From Streptomyces sp. NBC_00286 (GTDB lineage Bacteria > Actinomycetota > Actinomycetes > Streptomycetales > Streptomycetaceae), in the NCBI RefSeq assembly GCF_036173125.1, contig NZ_CP108054.1, positions 5,857,001-5,921,000 of the forward strand: a stretch of 64,000 nt of DNA, written 5' to 3'. A program made the translations under genes and the position numbers. The notes under the pieces are model-generated. The model did not search any database. It was given only the letters and a program-made list of their open reading frames with translations, and was not told the DNA's origin. This document shows, in pieces, positions 25,936 to 33,786 of this stretch; within the stretch, counting starts at the first letter, position 1; each line of letters starts with the position of its first letter.

Positions 25936-26553
25936 ATGGCTGACATGGGGGCATTCCGGGATGCGGTCATCGCGTGGGCGGCCGGTGGCCCCGCCGACCC
26001 CGCACGCGAACTGGCCGAGCGACTACCGGTCCGGGCGGCCGTCCTCCTCGAAGGACCGAGCGACGTCGCAGCGGTCGACGCGCTGGCCGCAAGCCGCGGC
26101 CGCGACCTGGCGGCCGAAGGAATCTGCGTCCTCCCGATGGGCGGCGCAATGAGCGTCGGCCGCTTCGCCGGCCTCCTAGGACCCCCCGGCCTGAACCTGA
26201 ACCTCACAGGCCTGTGCGACGAACGAGAGCGCAGCTACTACGCCCGCGGCCTGGAACGAGCAGGCGCGGCACACCACCAGTTCTTCGTCTGCACGGCAGA
26301 CCTGGAAGACGAACTGATCCGCGCCCTGGGCGTCCCCCGAGTAGAGGCCCTAATCCAGTCAGAAGGCGACTGGCGCCCCCTGCAAACCCTCCGCCAACAG
26401 CCCGCCCAACAGGACCGCCCCCCACACCAACAGCTACGCCGCTTCCTCGGCACAAAGAAGGGCCGCAAGATCCACTACGGCCGCATCCTCGTAGAGGCCC
26501 TAGACCCCGACCAGGTGCCCGCCCCACTGGAAGGTCTGCTCGCCAGCGTCTGA
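25936..26553 (+). CDS. TOPRIM-domain protein (OLD-nuclease-like)
   Basis: A 205-residue soluble protein with the TOPRIM metal-binding pattern: a glutamate in VLLEGPSDVAAVDAL (33-47), a D-x-D-like element in LCDERERSYY, and DLEDELIRALG near 118-128. This arrangement is that of the OLD-family nucleases, but the ABC ATPase half is absent, so it is a stand-alone TOPRIM protein. The C-terminus ends with KKGRKIHYGRILVEALDPDQVPAPLEGLL, the usual OLD-TOPRIM ending. A nuclease or topoisomerase-like role is inferred. A defence role is possible but unsupported by neighbours. Confidence 0.75.
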   Translation: MADMGAFRDAVIAWAAGGPADPARELAERLPVRAAVLLEGPSDVAAVDALAASRGRDLAAEGICVLPMGGAMSVGRFAGLLGPPGLNLNLTGLCDERERSYYARGLERAGAAHHQFFVCTADLEDELIRALGVPRVEALIQSEGDWRPLQTLRQQPAQQDRPPHQQLRRFLGTKKGRKIHYGRILVEALDPDQVPAPLEGLLASV

Positions 26554-26562
26554 CCAACCGCC

Positions 26563-27528
26563 TCAGCCGACCGTGATCGAGTCCAGCTTCTCCCGCAGGT
26601 ATACGTGCGAGTCCACCGGGTCGTACGCCACCCGTCCGACCGGCGCCGGCACCGACTCCACGCGTGTCCCCGGCGTGCACTCGCCGAAGTAGACGAGGGA
26701 CATCAGCTCCTCGGCGGGTGCGTCCGCGGGCGGGGGCAGGACCCGGTGGCGGCCTGAGCGCCAGCGGTTGCCGGTCCAGCGGGACATCAGGTCGCCGATG
26801 TTGATGGTGAACGCCTCGGGGTCGTACGGGGCGTTTTCCCAGCCGCCTTCGTCTGTGAAGACCTGTAGGCCGCCCTTGCCGGACTGTCGGTCGAGGATCG
26901 TGACTGTGCCGAAGTCGGTGTGGGGGCCGATGCGGAACTGGTTCGGCTCGGGGTCGCCCAACACATCCCTGCCCGGGTACCAGTTGATGTTGAAGCCGTA
27001 GGTGGGGTGGCTCATGTGCCGGGTGAAGAAGTCGGGTTGGAGACCGAGGGCTTCGCCGAGGAGGCTCAGGAGGTGGTTCTCCAGGGCTGCCATCCGCGCC
27101 AGGTACTCCTCGCAGAGCGCCCTCAGCTCGGGGGCTTCCGCGGGCCAGACGTTCGGCGCGTACCACTCCGCGTTCACGACCGGGTCCTCGAAGGGCTCGT
27201 GTGTCGCGAACGTCAGCGACTCCTTCAGGTCCGGCGGGGTCTCGGTTCCCTCCGCGTAGCCGTTGGCCTCCGCGCCCGGGCCGAGCCAGCCGCGGCCGCC
27301 GACCTGGGCCGCGTACGGCTGCTTGACCTCCACCGGCAGCCGGAAGAAGGCGCGGGCGGAGTCCCGGATGGCCGTCCGCAGCTCCGGGTCCACGCCGTGC
27401 CCCGTCACGAGCAGGAACCCGGCCGTCTGCAGGGCCTCGTCGACCGTACGGGCGATCTCCTTGCGGGCCTCGGGGTCGCCGGAGAGCCAGGGGCGGAGAT
27501 CGATCGTGGGGATACGGGGGTCACTCAC
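26563..27528 (-). CDS. 2-oxoglutarate/Fe(II) oxygenase, isopenicillin-N-synthase family
   Basis: A 321-residue enzyme. The N-terminal DIOX_N region has IPTIDLRPWLSG and GFLLVTGHGVDPEL. The C-terminal jelly-roll has the iron ligands His and Asp in GPHTDFGTVTIL and the second His in SGRHRVLPPP, with the 2-oxoglutarate arginine of the R-x-S type replaced by the R-H-R-V context typical of this family. It oxidises a small organic substrate using O2. Its start overlaps the stop of the deaminase gene by eight bases, so the two are coupled; a nucleobase or nucleoside oxidation pathway is one possibility. Confidence 0.88.
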   Translation of the reverse strand: MSDPRIPTIDLRPWLSGDPEARKEIARTVDEALQTAGFLLVTGHGVDPELRTAIRDSARAFFRLPVEVKQPYAAQVGGRGWLGPGAEANGYAEGTETPPDLKESLTFATHEPFEDPVVNAEWYAPNVWPAEAPELRALCEEYLARMAALENHLLSLLGEALGLQPDFFTRHMSHPTYGFNINWYPGRDVLGDPEPNQFRIGPHTDFGTVTILDRQSGKGGLQVFTDEGGWENAPYDPEAFTINIGDLMSRWTGNRWRSGRHRVLPPPADAPAEELMSLVYFGECTPGTRVESVPAPVGRVAYDPVDSHVYLREKLDSITVG

Positions 27529-27979
27529 CGATGTCCTCGTTCCACAGAGCCGGGTTGTTCTTGATGAAGTCGTGCATCAGGGCGGTGCACTCGGGGTCGT
27601 TCAACAGGACGATCTCTACACCGTGTTCGGCCAGCCAGTCGTGGCCGCCGTGGAATGTCGTCGCCTCGCCGATCACCACCCGCGAGATGCCGAACTGCCG
27701 CACCAGGCCGGAGCAGTACCAGCACGGCGAGAGGGTCGTGACCATCGTCGTACCGCGGTACGTCCGCTGCCGGCCGGCCGCGCGGAAGGCGGATGTCTCC
27801 GCGTGCATGGACGGGTCGTCGTCCTGGACGCGGCGGTTGTGGCCGCGGCCGAGGAGCGTCCCGTCGGCGCCGTACAGCGCGGCGCCGATCGGGATGCCGC
27901 CCTCGGCGAGCCCCGCGCGCGCCTCCTCGACGGCGGTGGCGAGCCATGCGCGTGCCTGTGCCTGATCCATGGGCTCCAT
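27521..27979 (-). CDS. Cytidine/nucleoside deaminase family enzyme
   Basis: A 152-residue zinc hydrolase. The zinc-binding and proton-shuttle motif HAE lies at 59-61 and PCWYC at 85-89, giving the expected H/C/C zinc set. The length and the N-terminal WLATAVEEARAGLAEGGIPIGAALY match yeast-type cytosine deaminase and bacterial nucleoside deaminases. It is coupled by an eight-base overlap to the 2OG oxygenase gene. The start could also be the ATG three codons downstream (27970), which has a better spaced GGGGAG. It is divergent from the erm leader. Exact base specificity is unknown. Confidence 0.88.
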   Translation of the reverse strand: MEPMDQAQARAWLATAVEEARAGLAEGGIPIGAALYGADGTLLGRGHNRRVQDDDPSMHAETSAFRAAGRQRTYRGTTMVTTLSPCWYCSGLVRQFGISRVVIGEATTFHGGHDWLAEHGVEIVLLNDPECTALMHDFIKNNPALWNEDIGE

Positions 27980-28007
27980 GCTCCCCAGTGTCGTACCGGA
28001 AAATCAG

Positions 28008-28038
28008 TTGCCGAGAGGTACTTGGCCTGACGTAACTT
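28008..28038 (+). promoter_or_regulatory. Candidate WhiB7-type promoter of the erm leader
   Basis: A -35-like TTGCCG (28008-28013) preceded by an A/T-rich patch (GGAAAATCAG) and a -10-like TAACTT (28033-28038) are 19 bp apart. Transcription would start near 28045, directly at the ATG of the leader peptide, giving a leaderless start. The A/T patch upstream of -35 resembles WhiB7-dependent promoters, but the spacing is long. This is a pattern match only. Confidence 0.45.
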
Positions 28039-28045
28039 GATCGGC

Positions 28046-28087
28046 ATGTGCGCAGCCGCAGCAATCACCAGGACCCGTCGCTTCTAG
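28046..28087 (+). CDS. Regulatory leader peptide of erm (13 residues)
   Basis: A 13-codon open frame, MCAAAAITRTRRF, ends 135 bp before the erm start. The peptide contains Arg-Thr-Arg, an R/K-x-R/K motif of the kind known to arrest macrolide-bound ribosomes. Its last codons lie inside the first hairpin of the attenuator, so a stalled ribosome would open that hairpin. It has no good ribosome site and may be translated from a leaderless transcript. The role is inferred from the erm context. Confidence 0.72.
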   Translation: MCAAAAITRTRRF

Positions 28088-28217
28088 CGGCGGGCACTCT
28101 CACGACGTAACGCCCAGCGCGTAAACGATCTCGTGTAACGAGAGCAACCGCCGCTCCGGAGACCTCCCGCCGGGCGGCCCCTGTCGTGCTGCCCGGCTTC
28201 CCTTCGAAGCCGCGGAG
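28074..28217 (+). promoter_or_regulatory. Attenuator with competing hairpins before erm
   Basis: Segment 1 (28074-28081) pairs with segment 2 (28087-28094) in an 8-bp stem that covers the last leader codons. Segment 2 (GCGGCGG) can instead pair perfectly with segment 3 (CCGCCGC, 28148-28154). Right after segment 3, CTCCG (28154-28158) can pair with CGGAG (28213-28217), which contains the erm ribosome site. Smaller hairpins are at 28129-28143 (TCTCGT/ACGAGA) and 28195-28211 (GGCTTC/GAAGCC). If a ribosome stalls on the leader, segment 2 is free to capture segment 3, releasing the ribosome site. This is inference from base pairing only. Confidence 0.65.
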
Positions 28218-28222
28218 ATCCT

Positions 28223-29047
28223 GTGCGCACCCAGCGTCATCAGCAAAACTCGCACCAGCGTCCTGGCCGTTCCAGCCGTCCTGGTCGTCCTGGCCGTCAC
28301 GAGCTCGGTCAGAACTTCCTCGTCGATCAGAGCGTCGTCGACGCCATCGTCGGTCTCGTGACCCGTACCGACGGGCCGATCATCGAGATCGGCGCCGGGG
28401 ACGGCGCGCTCACCCTTCCCCTGCAAGGCCTCGCCAGGCCCCTGACCGGCATCGAGATCGACGACCGGCGCGCGGCCCGCCTCGATCGCCGTACGCGCCC
28501 GTCGACCGCCATCGTCCGGGCGGACTTCCTCCGCTATACGGTTCCCAGCACGCCCCATGTCCTGGTGGGCAACCTGCCCTTCCACCAGACGACCGCCATG
28601 CTCCGGCGCATCCTCAACGCCCCCGGCTGGACCGAGGCCGTCCTGCTGGTGCAGTGGGAGGTCGCGCGCCGTCGGGCCGGTGTGGGCGGGGCGACGATGA
28701 TGACGGCGCAGTGGTGGCCGTGGTTCGAGTTCCGGCTCGTACGACGCGTACCGGCGGCGGCGTTCCGGCCGCGCCCCGGTGTCGACGGCGGGCTGATGAC
28801 GGTGTCCCGGCGGGAGCGGCCTCTCGTCGACCGTCGCGAGCAGCGGCGCTACCAGGATTTCGTCCAGCGGGTGTTCACCGCCAAGGGCCGCGGCCTGCCG
28901 GAGATGCTCGCCGCCGCCGCGCCCGAACTGCCGCGGCAACGGATCCGCCGCTGGACGCGCCACCACCGGATCGCTCCGCATGCCCTGCCGAAGAGCCTTA
29001 CCGCGGAGCAGTGGGCGGAGCTGTACCGGGTCCGGCAGGAGCGTTAG
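28223..29047 (+). CDS. erm: 23S rRNA (adenine-N6) methyltransferase, Erm family
   Basis: A 274-residue Rossmann methyltransferase that modifies A2058 of 23S rRNA and gives resistance to macrolides, lincosamides and streptogramin B. After a basic start it has HELGQNFLVDQ at 26-36, the SAM motif EIGAGDGAL at 55-63, IEIDDR at 78-82 and the catalytic NLPFHQT at 117-123, then RPRPGVDGG. These are the standard Erm motifs; the closest recalled group is the actinomycete Erm(O)/Lrm type. The GTG at 28223 has GGAG six bases upstream. The gene is not in an antibiotic cluster here, so it is probably intrinsic resistance induced through the leader and attenuator upstream. Confidence 0.93.
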   Translation: MRTQRHQQNSHQRPGRSSRPGRPGRHELGQNFLVDQSVVDAIVGLVTRTDGPIIEIGAGDGALTLPLQGLARPLTGIEIDDRRAARLDRRTRPSTAIVRADFLRYTVPSTPHVLVGNLPFHQTTAMLRRILNAPGWTEAVLLVQWEVARRRAGVGGATMMTAQWWPWFEFRLVRRVPAAAFRPRPGVDGGLMTVSRRERPLVDRREQRRYQDFVQRVFTAKGRGLPEMLAAAAPELPRQRIRRWTRHHRIAPHALPKSLTAEQWAELYRVRQER

Positions 29048-29052
29048 CTCCC

Positions 29053-29150
29053 GCCGTCAGCCGTCAGCCGTCAGCCGTCAGCCGTCAGCCGTCAGCCGTC
29101 AGCCGGCAGCCGTCAGCCGTCAGCCGTCAGCCGTCAGCCGTCAGCCGTCA
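29053..29150. repeat. Heptanucleotide tandem repeat GCCGTCA, 14 copies
   Basis: Thirteen perfect copies and one variant (GCCGGCA, the eighth) lie directly after the erm stop codon. Because seven is not a multiple of three, slippage would shift all frames. No gene is encoded across it; the long frame through it is spurious. It lies between the erm stop and the convergent membrane-protein gene, so it may affect 3' ends of either transcript. Confidence 0.95.
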
Positions 29151-29170
29151 CTTCTCGCCGGCTCCCGGCG

Positions 29171-29503
29171 TCACTTCTCGCCGTCCTCGTCTCGCTTTTC
29201 GTCCGGCCTCTCGTCGCGCTTCTCGTCCTTCGGTTCCTCGTCCTTCAGGGACTTCAGGAACTCGGGGTTGTCGTCCGGCGCCACCCAGCCGTCGCGGCGC
29301 GCTCCGCCCGCGGGGCGCCGCGGCGTGCGCTCCTTGCCCACCAGCAGCCAGGAGATGGAGCCCACGAGTGGGAAGAGCAGGACGAGCATGGCCCAGAGCG
29401 GCTTCGGGATGTACCGGATCTGCTTCTCATCGGTGCTGATGCAGTCGATGAACGCGTAGATGCTGAGCCCCAGCGGCACCAGCACCATCAGCACCCTGAG
29501 CAT
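29171..29503 (-). CDS. PLDc_N domain small membrane protein
   Basis: A 110-residue protein. Two helices ([21 protein letters not shown] and [27 protein letters not shown]) form a PLD-nuclease N-terminal (PLDc_N) domain, followed by a charged tail of repeated DEK/RDE residues ([22 protein letters not shown]). ATG at 29503 has AAGGGAG five bases upstream; the GTG two codons earlier overlaps that site. It is divergent from the UbiD-like decarboxylase and convergent with the erm gene. The function of this family in membranes is unknown. Confidence 0.87.
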   Translation of the reverse strand: MLRVLMVLVPLGLSIYAFIDCISTDEKQIRYIPKPLWAMLVLLFPLVGSISWLLVGKERTPRRPAGGARRDGWVAPDDNPEFLKSLKDEEPKDEKRDERPDEKRDEDGEK

Positions 29504-29689
29504 GAGCACTCCCTTGCGTTGCGATCGGGGCCGCTGGACCAGGCCCCGTTACCGGGCCAGAGTAGCCCGTAGCCGCTGTGCTATCCCGGGGGGCGCTGTG
29601 TCCCATTGCCGCTGCGCGGCGGGCCGGACCCCCGGCCGGAACGCGGGGCGCGCGCATGCTTCCGACTGCCCTCGGCGATACTTGACGGC

Positions 29690-31150
29690 ATGGCTTACGA
29701 CGATCTTCGCTCCCTGCTCAGGGCACTGGAACGCGAGGGTGACCTCAAGCGAGTCAAGGCCGAGGTCGACCCGTATCTGGAAGTGGGGGAGATCGTCGAC
29801 CGCGTACAGAAGTCGGGCGGCCCGGCGCTGCTCTTCGAGAACGTACGCGGGTCGGCCATGCCGCTCGCGATGAACGTCTTCGGGACCGACCGGCGCCTGC
29901 TCAAGGCGCTCGGCCTGAAGTCGTACGGCGAGATCAGCGAGAAGATCGGCGGGCTGCTCAAGCCCGAACTGCCGCACGGGTTCGTCGGCGTGCGGGAGGC
30001 CTTCGGGAAGCTCGGCGCCATGACGCACGTACCGCCGAAGAAGGTGAAGTCCGACAACGCGCCCGTGCAGGAGGTCGTGGTCAAGGGCGACGACGTCGAC
30101 CTCGACCAGCTCCCGGCCCTCTTCACCTGGCCGAAGGACGGCGGGTCTTTCTTCAACCTCGGGCTCACCCACACCAAGGACCCGGAGAGCGGCATCCGCA
30201 ACCTCGGGCTGTACCGCCTCCAACGCCACGACAAGCGCACCATCGGCATGCACTGGCAGATCCACAAGGACAGCCGGAACCACTATCAAGTGGCCGCGCG
30301 CCGGGGCGAGAAGCTGCCCGTCGCGATCGCGTTCGGGTGCCCGCCCGCCGTCACCTACGCCTCCACCGCCCCCCTCCCCGGCGACATCGACGAGTACCTC
30401 TTCGCCGGGTTCCTCCAGGGCAAGCGGATCGAGATGGTCGACTGCAAGACGGTGCCGCTCCAGGTGCCGGCGCAGGCAGAGGTCGTACTGGAGGGCTGGC
30501 TGGAACCGGGCGAGATGCTCCCGGAGGGGCCCTTCGGCGACCACACCGGCTTCTACACGCCGCAGGAACCCTTCCCCGCCCTGACCATCGACTGCGTCAC
30601 GATGCGCAAGCGGCCGTTGCTCCAGTCGATCGTGGTGGGCCGGCCTCCGACGGAGGACGGCCCGCTGGGGCGGGCGACGGAGCGCTTCTTTCTGCCGCTG
30701 CTCAAGATCATCGTTCCCGACATCGTGGACTACCACCTCCCCGAGGCGGGCGGTTTCCACAACTGCGCGATCGTCGCGATCGACAAGAAGTACCCGAAGC
30801 ACGCCCAGAAGGTGATGCACGCGATCTGGGGCGCGCACATGATGTCCCTGTCCAAGCTGATCGTGATCGTCGACTCGGACTGCGACGTCCACGATCTGCA
30901 CGAGGTCGCGTGGCGCGCCCTCGGCAACACGGACTACGCCCGCGATCTCACGGTCGTAGAAGGCCCGGTCGACCACCTCGATCACGCCTCCTACCAGCAG
31001 TTCTGGGGCGGCAAGGCGGGCATCGACGCGACGAAGAAGTGGCCCGAGGAGGGCTACACGCGCGACGGCGGCTGGCCGGACATGGTGCTGTCCGACCCGG
31101 AAACGGCGGCGCTCGTCGACCGCCGCTGGAAGGAGTACGGACTCAAGTGA
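29690..31150 (+). CDS. mqnL: UbiD-family decarboxylase of the futalosine menaquinone pathway
   Basis: A 486-residue prFMN-dependent decarboxylase. It shows the UbiD layout: N-terminal MAYDDLRSLLRALEREGDLKRVKAEVDPYLEVGEIVDR, GLYRLQRHDKRTIGMHWQIHKD for prFMN/metal binding, and PEGPFGDHTGFYTPQEPFPALTIDCVTMRKRP with the catalytic E-x-x-R-like region. In menaquinone synthesis through futalosine this enzyme removes the carboxyl group after prenylation. The neighbours, a UbiA prenyltransferase and a UbiX flavin prenyltransferase, make the cofactor and substrate. ATG at 29690 is used; the longer frame adds an unrelated arginine-rich segment. Confidence 0.9.
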   Translation: MAYDDLRSLLRALEREGDLKRVKAEVDPYLEVGEIVDRVQKSGGPALLFENVRGSAMPLAMNVFGTDRRLLKALGLKSYGEISEKIGGLLKPELPHGFVGVREAFGKLGAMTHVPPKKVKSDNAPVQEVVVKGDDVDLDQLPALFTWPKDGGSFFNLGLTHTKDPESGIRNLGLYRLQRHDKRTIGMHWQIHKDSRNHYQVAARRGEKLPVAIAFGCPPAVTYASTAPLPGDIDEYLFAGFLQGKRIEMVDCKTVPLQVPAQAEVVLEGWLEPGEMLPEGPFGDHTGFYTPQEPFPALTIDCVTMRKRPLLQSIVVGRPPTEDGPLGRATERFFLPLLKIIVPDIVDYHLPEAGGFHNCAIVAIDKKYPKHAQKVMHAIWGAHMMSLSKLIVIVDSDCDVHDLHEVAWRALGNTDYARDLTVVEGPVDHLDHASYQQFWGGKAGIDATKKWPEEGYTRDGGWPDMVLSDPETAALVDRRWKEYGLK

Positions 31151-31217
31151 GCAGCAACGTGATCAGCAACGTGATCAGCGCGTACCGCCCGTGCAGCAGA
31201 AGGGAGTTCGGACTCTC

Positions 31218-32120
31218 GTGAGCAGCGCATCCGCAGCGATCCCGCAGCCCGGCCGTACGAAGGCGTTCCTGCGCCTCGTCATGATCGAGCACTCCGTCTT
31301 CGCGCTGCCCTTCGCCTACATCGCCGCGCTGACGGCGATGTTCCAGCTCGACCGGAACATCCACTGGGGCCGGCTACTCCTCGTCACCGTCGCGATGGTC
31401 GGGCTGCGTACGTTCGCCATGGCCGCGAACCGGATCATCGACCGCGAGATCGACGCCCGCAACCCTCGTACCGCGCAACGGGAGTTGGTCACCGGCGCGA
31501 TGACCGTGCGGCACGCGTGGACGGGCGCGCTGGTCGCCTTGGTTTTCTTCCTCGGCGCCGCGGCCCTGCTCAACCCCCTCTGCCTCGCCCTCGCCCCCAT
31601 CGCCGTGATCCCGATGGTGGTCTACCCCTACGGCAAACGGTTCACGAACTTCCCCCAGGCCATCCTCGGTCTAGCCCAGGCCATGGGCCCGATCGGCGGC
31701 TGGCTGGCGATCACCGGCGCATGGTCCTGGGACGCGGTGATCCTCGGCCTCGCGGTCGGCATCTGGATCGGCGGCTTCGACCTGATCTACGCCTGCCAGG
31801 ACGTCGAGACGGACCGCGAGATCGGCGTCATGTCGGTCCCGGCCCGCTTCGGCATCCCGGCCGCCATCTGGGGCGCCCGCGGCTGCCACACCATCACCAC
31901 GGCACTGTTCGTCTGGTACGCCCTGGCCACCGACGCGGGCGCCTTCTTCTGGCTGGGCCTGCTGATCGTCGCCGCCGCGTTCCTCTACGAGCACTCGATC
32001 GTGAAGCCGCACGACCTGTCCCGGGTGAACAGGGCGTTCTTCTCGACAAACGGCTTCATCGGAATCAGCCTCTTCATCTGCGCCCTGATCGACCTGCTGG
32101 TGCGCGGCCTCACGGTCTGA
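31218..32120 (+). CDS. mqnP: UbiA-family prenyltransferase of menaquinone synthesis
   Basis: A 300-residue membrane enzyme with about eight helices. The first aspartate-rich motif NRIIDREIDARNPRT (71-85) and the second, YACQDVETDREIG, bind the magnesium-diphosphate of the polyprenyl donor. In the futalosine route it prenylates 1,4-dihydroxy-6-naphthoate. The GTG at 31218 is preferred because AAGGGAG lies upstream; the open frame begins at 31191. It follows the UbiD-like gene by 67 bp, which contains a repeated CAACGTGATCAG (31149-31175 region). Confidence 0.9.
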   Translation: MSSASAAIPQPGRTKAFLRLVMIEHSVFALPFAYIAALTAMFQLDRNIHWGRLLLVTVAMVGLRTFAMAANRIIDREIDARNPRTAQRELVTGAMTVRHAWTGALVALVFFLGAAALLNPLCLALAPIAVIPMVVYPYGKRFTNFPQAILGLAQAMGPIGGWLAITGAWSWDAVILGLAVGIWIGGFDLIYACQDVETDREIGVMSVPARFGIPAAIWGARGCHTITTALFVWYALATDAGAFFWLGLLIVAAAFLYEHSIVKPHDLSRVNRAFFSTNGFIGISLFICALIDLLVRGLTV

Positions 32121-32132
32121 CCGGCTCGTACG

Positions 32133-32185
32133 GATCTGCCCGTACGCGGCTTTCTGACGCGTAGGGATTTGCCCGTACGCGGCTT
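32133..32185. repeat. Twenty-base direct repeat
   Basis: GATCTGCCCGTACGCGGCTT at 32133-32152 recurs with one difference at 32166-32185, a 33-bp period. The second copy reaches into the last codon of the rhomboid gene, which ends convergently with the prenyltransferase. Confidence 0.8.
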
Positions 32186-32816
32186 ACCGTATGGCCCTTT
32201 CGGGTGAGCCGGAGGCCGAGCGGCGGCGGAACAGGAACGCCGCTGCCACGCCGGACACCAGGCCGACGAGATGCCCCTGCCAGCTCACCGTGGTGTTGGT
32301 GGGGGCTATGCCCACGAGGATCGAGCTGCCCCAGACTGCCGCGATCAGTATCCCGGCCACGATGCCGAGCGGCCGTCGCTCCACGAAGCCGCTGATCACC
32401 AGGAAGCCGAAGAGCCCGAAGATCAGGCCGGAGGCCCCGGCGGTGTTGGTGTGTGCCGGAGATATCAGCCAGACGCCGAGCCCGTCGGCCACGATGATCA
32501 GCGCGGCCACGGCGGCGAAACGGCGCAGCCCGCCGAGCGCCGCGACAAAGCCGAGGACCAGCAGCGGAACCGTGTTCGCTGCCAGGTGGGCGAAGCCGAA
32601 ATGGATGAACGAGGCCGGCACGATGTCGACCAGCTCCGACGGCGTACGCGGAGTGATCCCGAGGCCGTCCAGCGAGTGCCCCGTGATCACGTCGACGACT
32701 TCGAGCAGCCACAGCAGGGCCACCCAGCCCACCATCAACTTGGCGGCGGTCTTCGCCCGCTCGCCCTGCGACCAGCCCCGGTCACTCCGGGTCCAACTGA
32801 CGTCCTTACCAGCCAT
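32184..32816 (-). CDS. Rhomboid-family intramembrane serine protease
   Basis: A 210-residue protein with about six membrane helices. The catalytic serine is Ser129 in NTAGASGLIFGLFG and the catalytic histidine is His182 in WQGHLVGLVSG. The HLAANT motif at 77-82 forms the oxyanion site. All elements needed for activity are present. The start at 32816 (MAGKD) is chosen over the open frame to 32849 because the extra residues precede the normal N-terminus. It is convergent with the menaquinone prenyltransferase gene. The substrate is unknown. Confidence 0.9.
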   Translation of the reverse strand: MAGKDVSWTRSDRGWSQGERAKTAAKLMVGWVALLWLLEVVDVITGHSLDGLGITPRTPSELVDIVPASFIHFGFAHLAANTVPLLVLGFVAALGGLRRFAAVAALIIVADGLGVWLISPAHTNTAGASGLIFGLFGFLVISGFVERRPLGIVAGILIAAVWGSSILVGIAPTNTTVSWQGHLVGLVSGVAAAFLFRRRSASGSPERAIR

Positions 32817-32857
32817 CGCCGTCCCCCATGTCCACCCGTAGCGCCGCACGCACCGGT

Positions 32858-32927
32858 CGCGCCCCGTAAGGGGCGCGGGGCTGTATCAATTTGCGGCTCC
32901 GCCGCGTGGGCGCGACCAGCCCCCACC
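32858..32927. repeat. Streptomyces-type GC-rich palindromic repeat, copy A
   Basis: A perfect 8-bp stem (CGCGCCCC/GGGGCGCG, loop GTAA) at 32858-32877 starts a roughly 70-bp unit that continues with GGGGCTGTAT, CGGCTCCGCCGCGTGGG and CGCGACCAGCCCCCACCG. An inverted copy is at 35575-35638 and a shorter one at 44075-44111. Together they are a dispersed intergenic family in this window. Confidence 0.8.
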
Positions 32928-33037
32928 GGCCCTCAGCCCTATCACTGCATTTCCAGCGGAGCGCTTTTGCTCTGTCAGATTAACGGGCGGGCCCCTCGCG
33001 CCGTTCCCACTCGGGGCCGCCGGATAGGCTCGACACC

Positions 33038-33712
33038 ATGAAGCCAGGACAGACGCAGCGCACGCCTTGGATCGTGGGGGTCTCGGGTGCGTCCGGTACG
33101 CCGTATGCCGCTGCTGTGCTGCGTGCGCTTCTGGATGCGGGGGAGAGCGTCGACCTGATCGTCAGCAGGGCTTCGCGGCTGACGTTGCTGGACGAGACGG
33201 GGATCAGCTTCCGGGACGCCCACTGGGACGAGGACCTGCGCGAATGGCTGACCCGTGGCGCGGACGGCAAGCCCGGCACCTTCGACATCCAGGCCCAGGA
33301 CGTACGCCACTGGAGCCCCGGTGACCTGGCAGCGGGGCCGTCCTCAGGCTCGTACGCCTCGAAAGGCATGCTCATCGTGCCCGCGTCCACAGCCTGTGTC
33401 GCCGGCGTCGCGCTCGGCCTCTCGAAAGACCTGCTGCAACGCGCCGCGAGCGTCACGCTCAAGGAGCGCCGCAAGCTGGTCGTCGCCGTCCGCGAGACCC
33501 CGCTGAACGGGCAGACCCTGCGGCACCTGGTGACCCTGGACGACGCGGGAGCGACCGTACTGCCGGCGTCCCCGGCGTTCTACGCGGGCGCCACCCACAT
33601 CCAGGACCTCGTCGACTTCGTCGCCGGGCGGGTGCTGGACGCGGCGGGCGTCGAGCACACGCTGTACCGCCGCTGGGAGGGCGAACTGGGCGGCGGCTCA
33701 CACCCCTCTTGA
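33038..33712 (+). CDS. mqnM: UbiX-type flavin prenyltransferase
   Basis: A 224-residue enzyme that makes prenylated FMN, the cofactor of UbiD-type decarboxylases. The N-terminal WIVGVSGASGTPYAAAVLRALLDAG is the FMN-binding loop and PASTACVAGVALGLSKDLLQRAASVTLKERRKLVVAVRETPLN carries the conserved prenyl-phosphate residues. It supports the decarboxylase encoded upstream. A MqnM assignment rests on its position between the menaquinone genes; biochemically it is UbiX-like. Confidence 0.93.
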   Translation: MKPGQTQRTPWIVGVSGASGTPYAAAVLRALLDAGESVDLIVSRASRLTLLDETGISFRDAHWDEDLREWLTRGADGKPGTFDIQAQDVRHWSPGDLAAGPSSGSYASKGMLIVPASTACVAGVALGLSKDLLQRAASVTLKERRKLVVAVRETPLNGQTLRHLVTLDDAGATVLPASPAFYAGATHIQDLVDFVAGRVLDAAGVEHTLYRRWEGELGGGSHPS

Positions 33713-33786
33713 GCAACTCGCAGTACCCGCGCATCACTTCAGGACTTCGTACTTCAGGAACTCTTCAGCGGAAGGCTATCGATCGC

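Noticed and set aside
25936..26553. Reading the TOPRIM protein plus neighbours as a defence system
   Set aside because: No ATPase, helicase or other nuclease partner lies next to it; the nearby small proteins and XRE pair do not form a known defence operon.
28223..29047. A macrolide biosynthesis cluster around erm
   Set aside because: No polyketide synthase, glycosyltransferase or efflux gene is adjacent; the neighbours are housekeeping genes, so erm is taken as intrinsic resistance.
29053..29150. Possible CRISPR array
   Set aside because: The units are seven bases and contiguous, with no unique spacers. The 19-bp array at 12054 and the 114-bp array at 35721 also lack spacers. No array flanks the Cas12-like gene either.
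28186..29439. A 417-codon frame across erm and the heptamer repeat
   Set aside because: It is out of frame with erm, arginine-rich, and its SRQPSAV repeats merely translate the GCCGTCA array.
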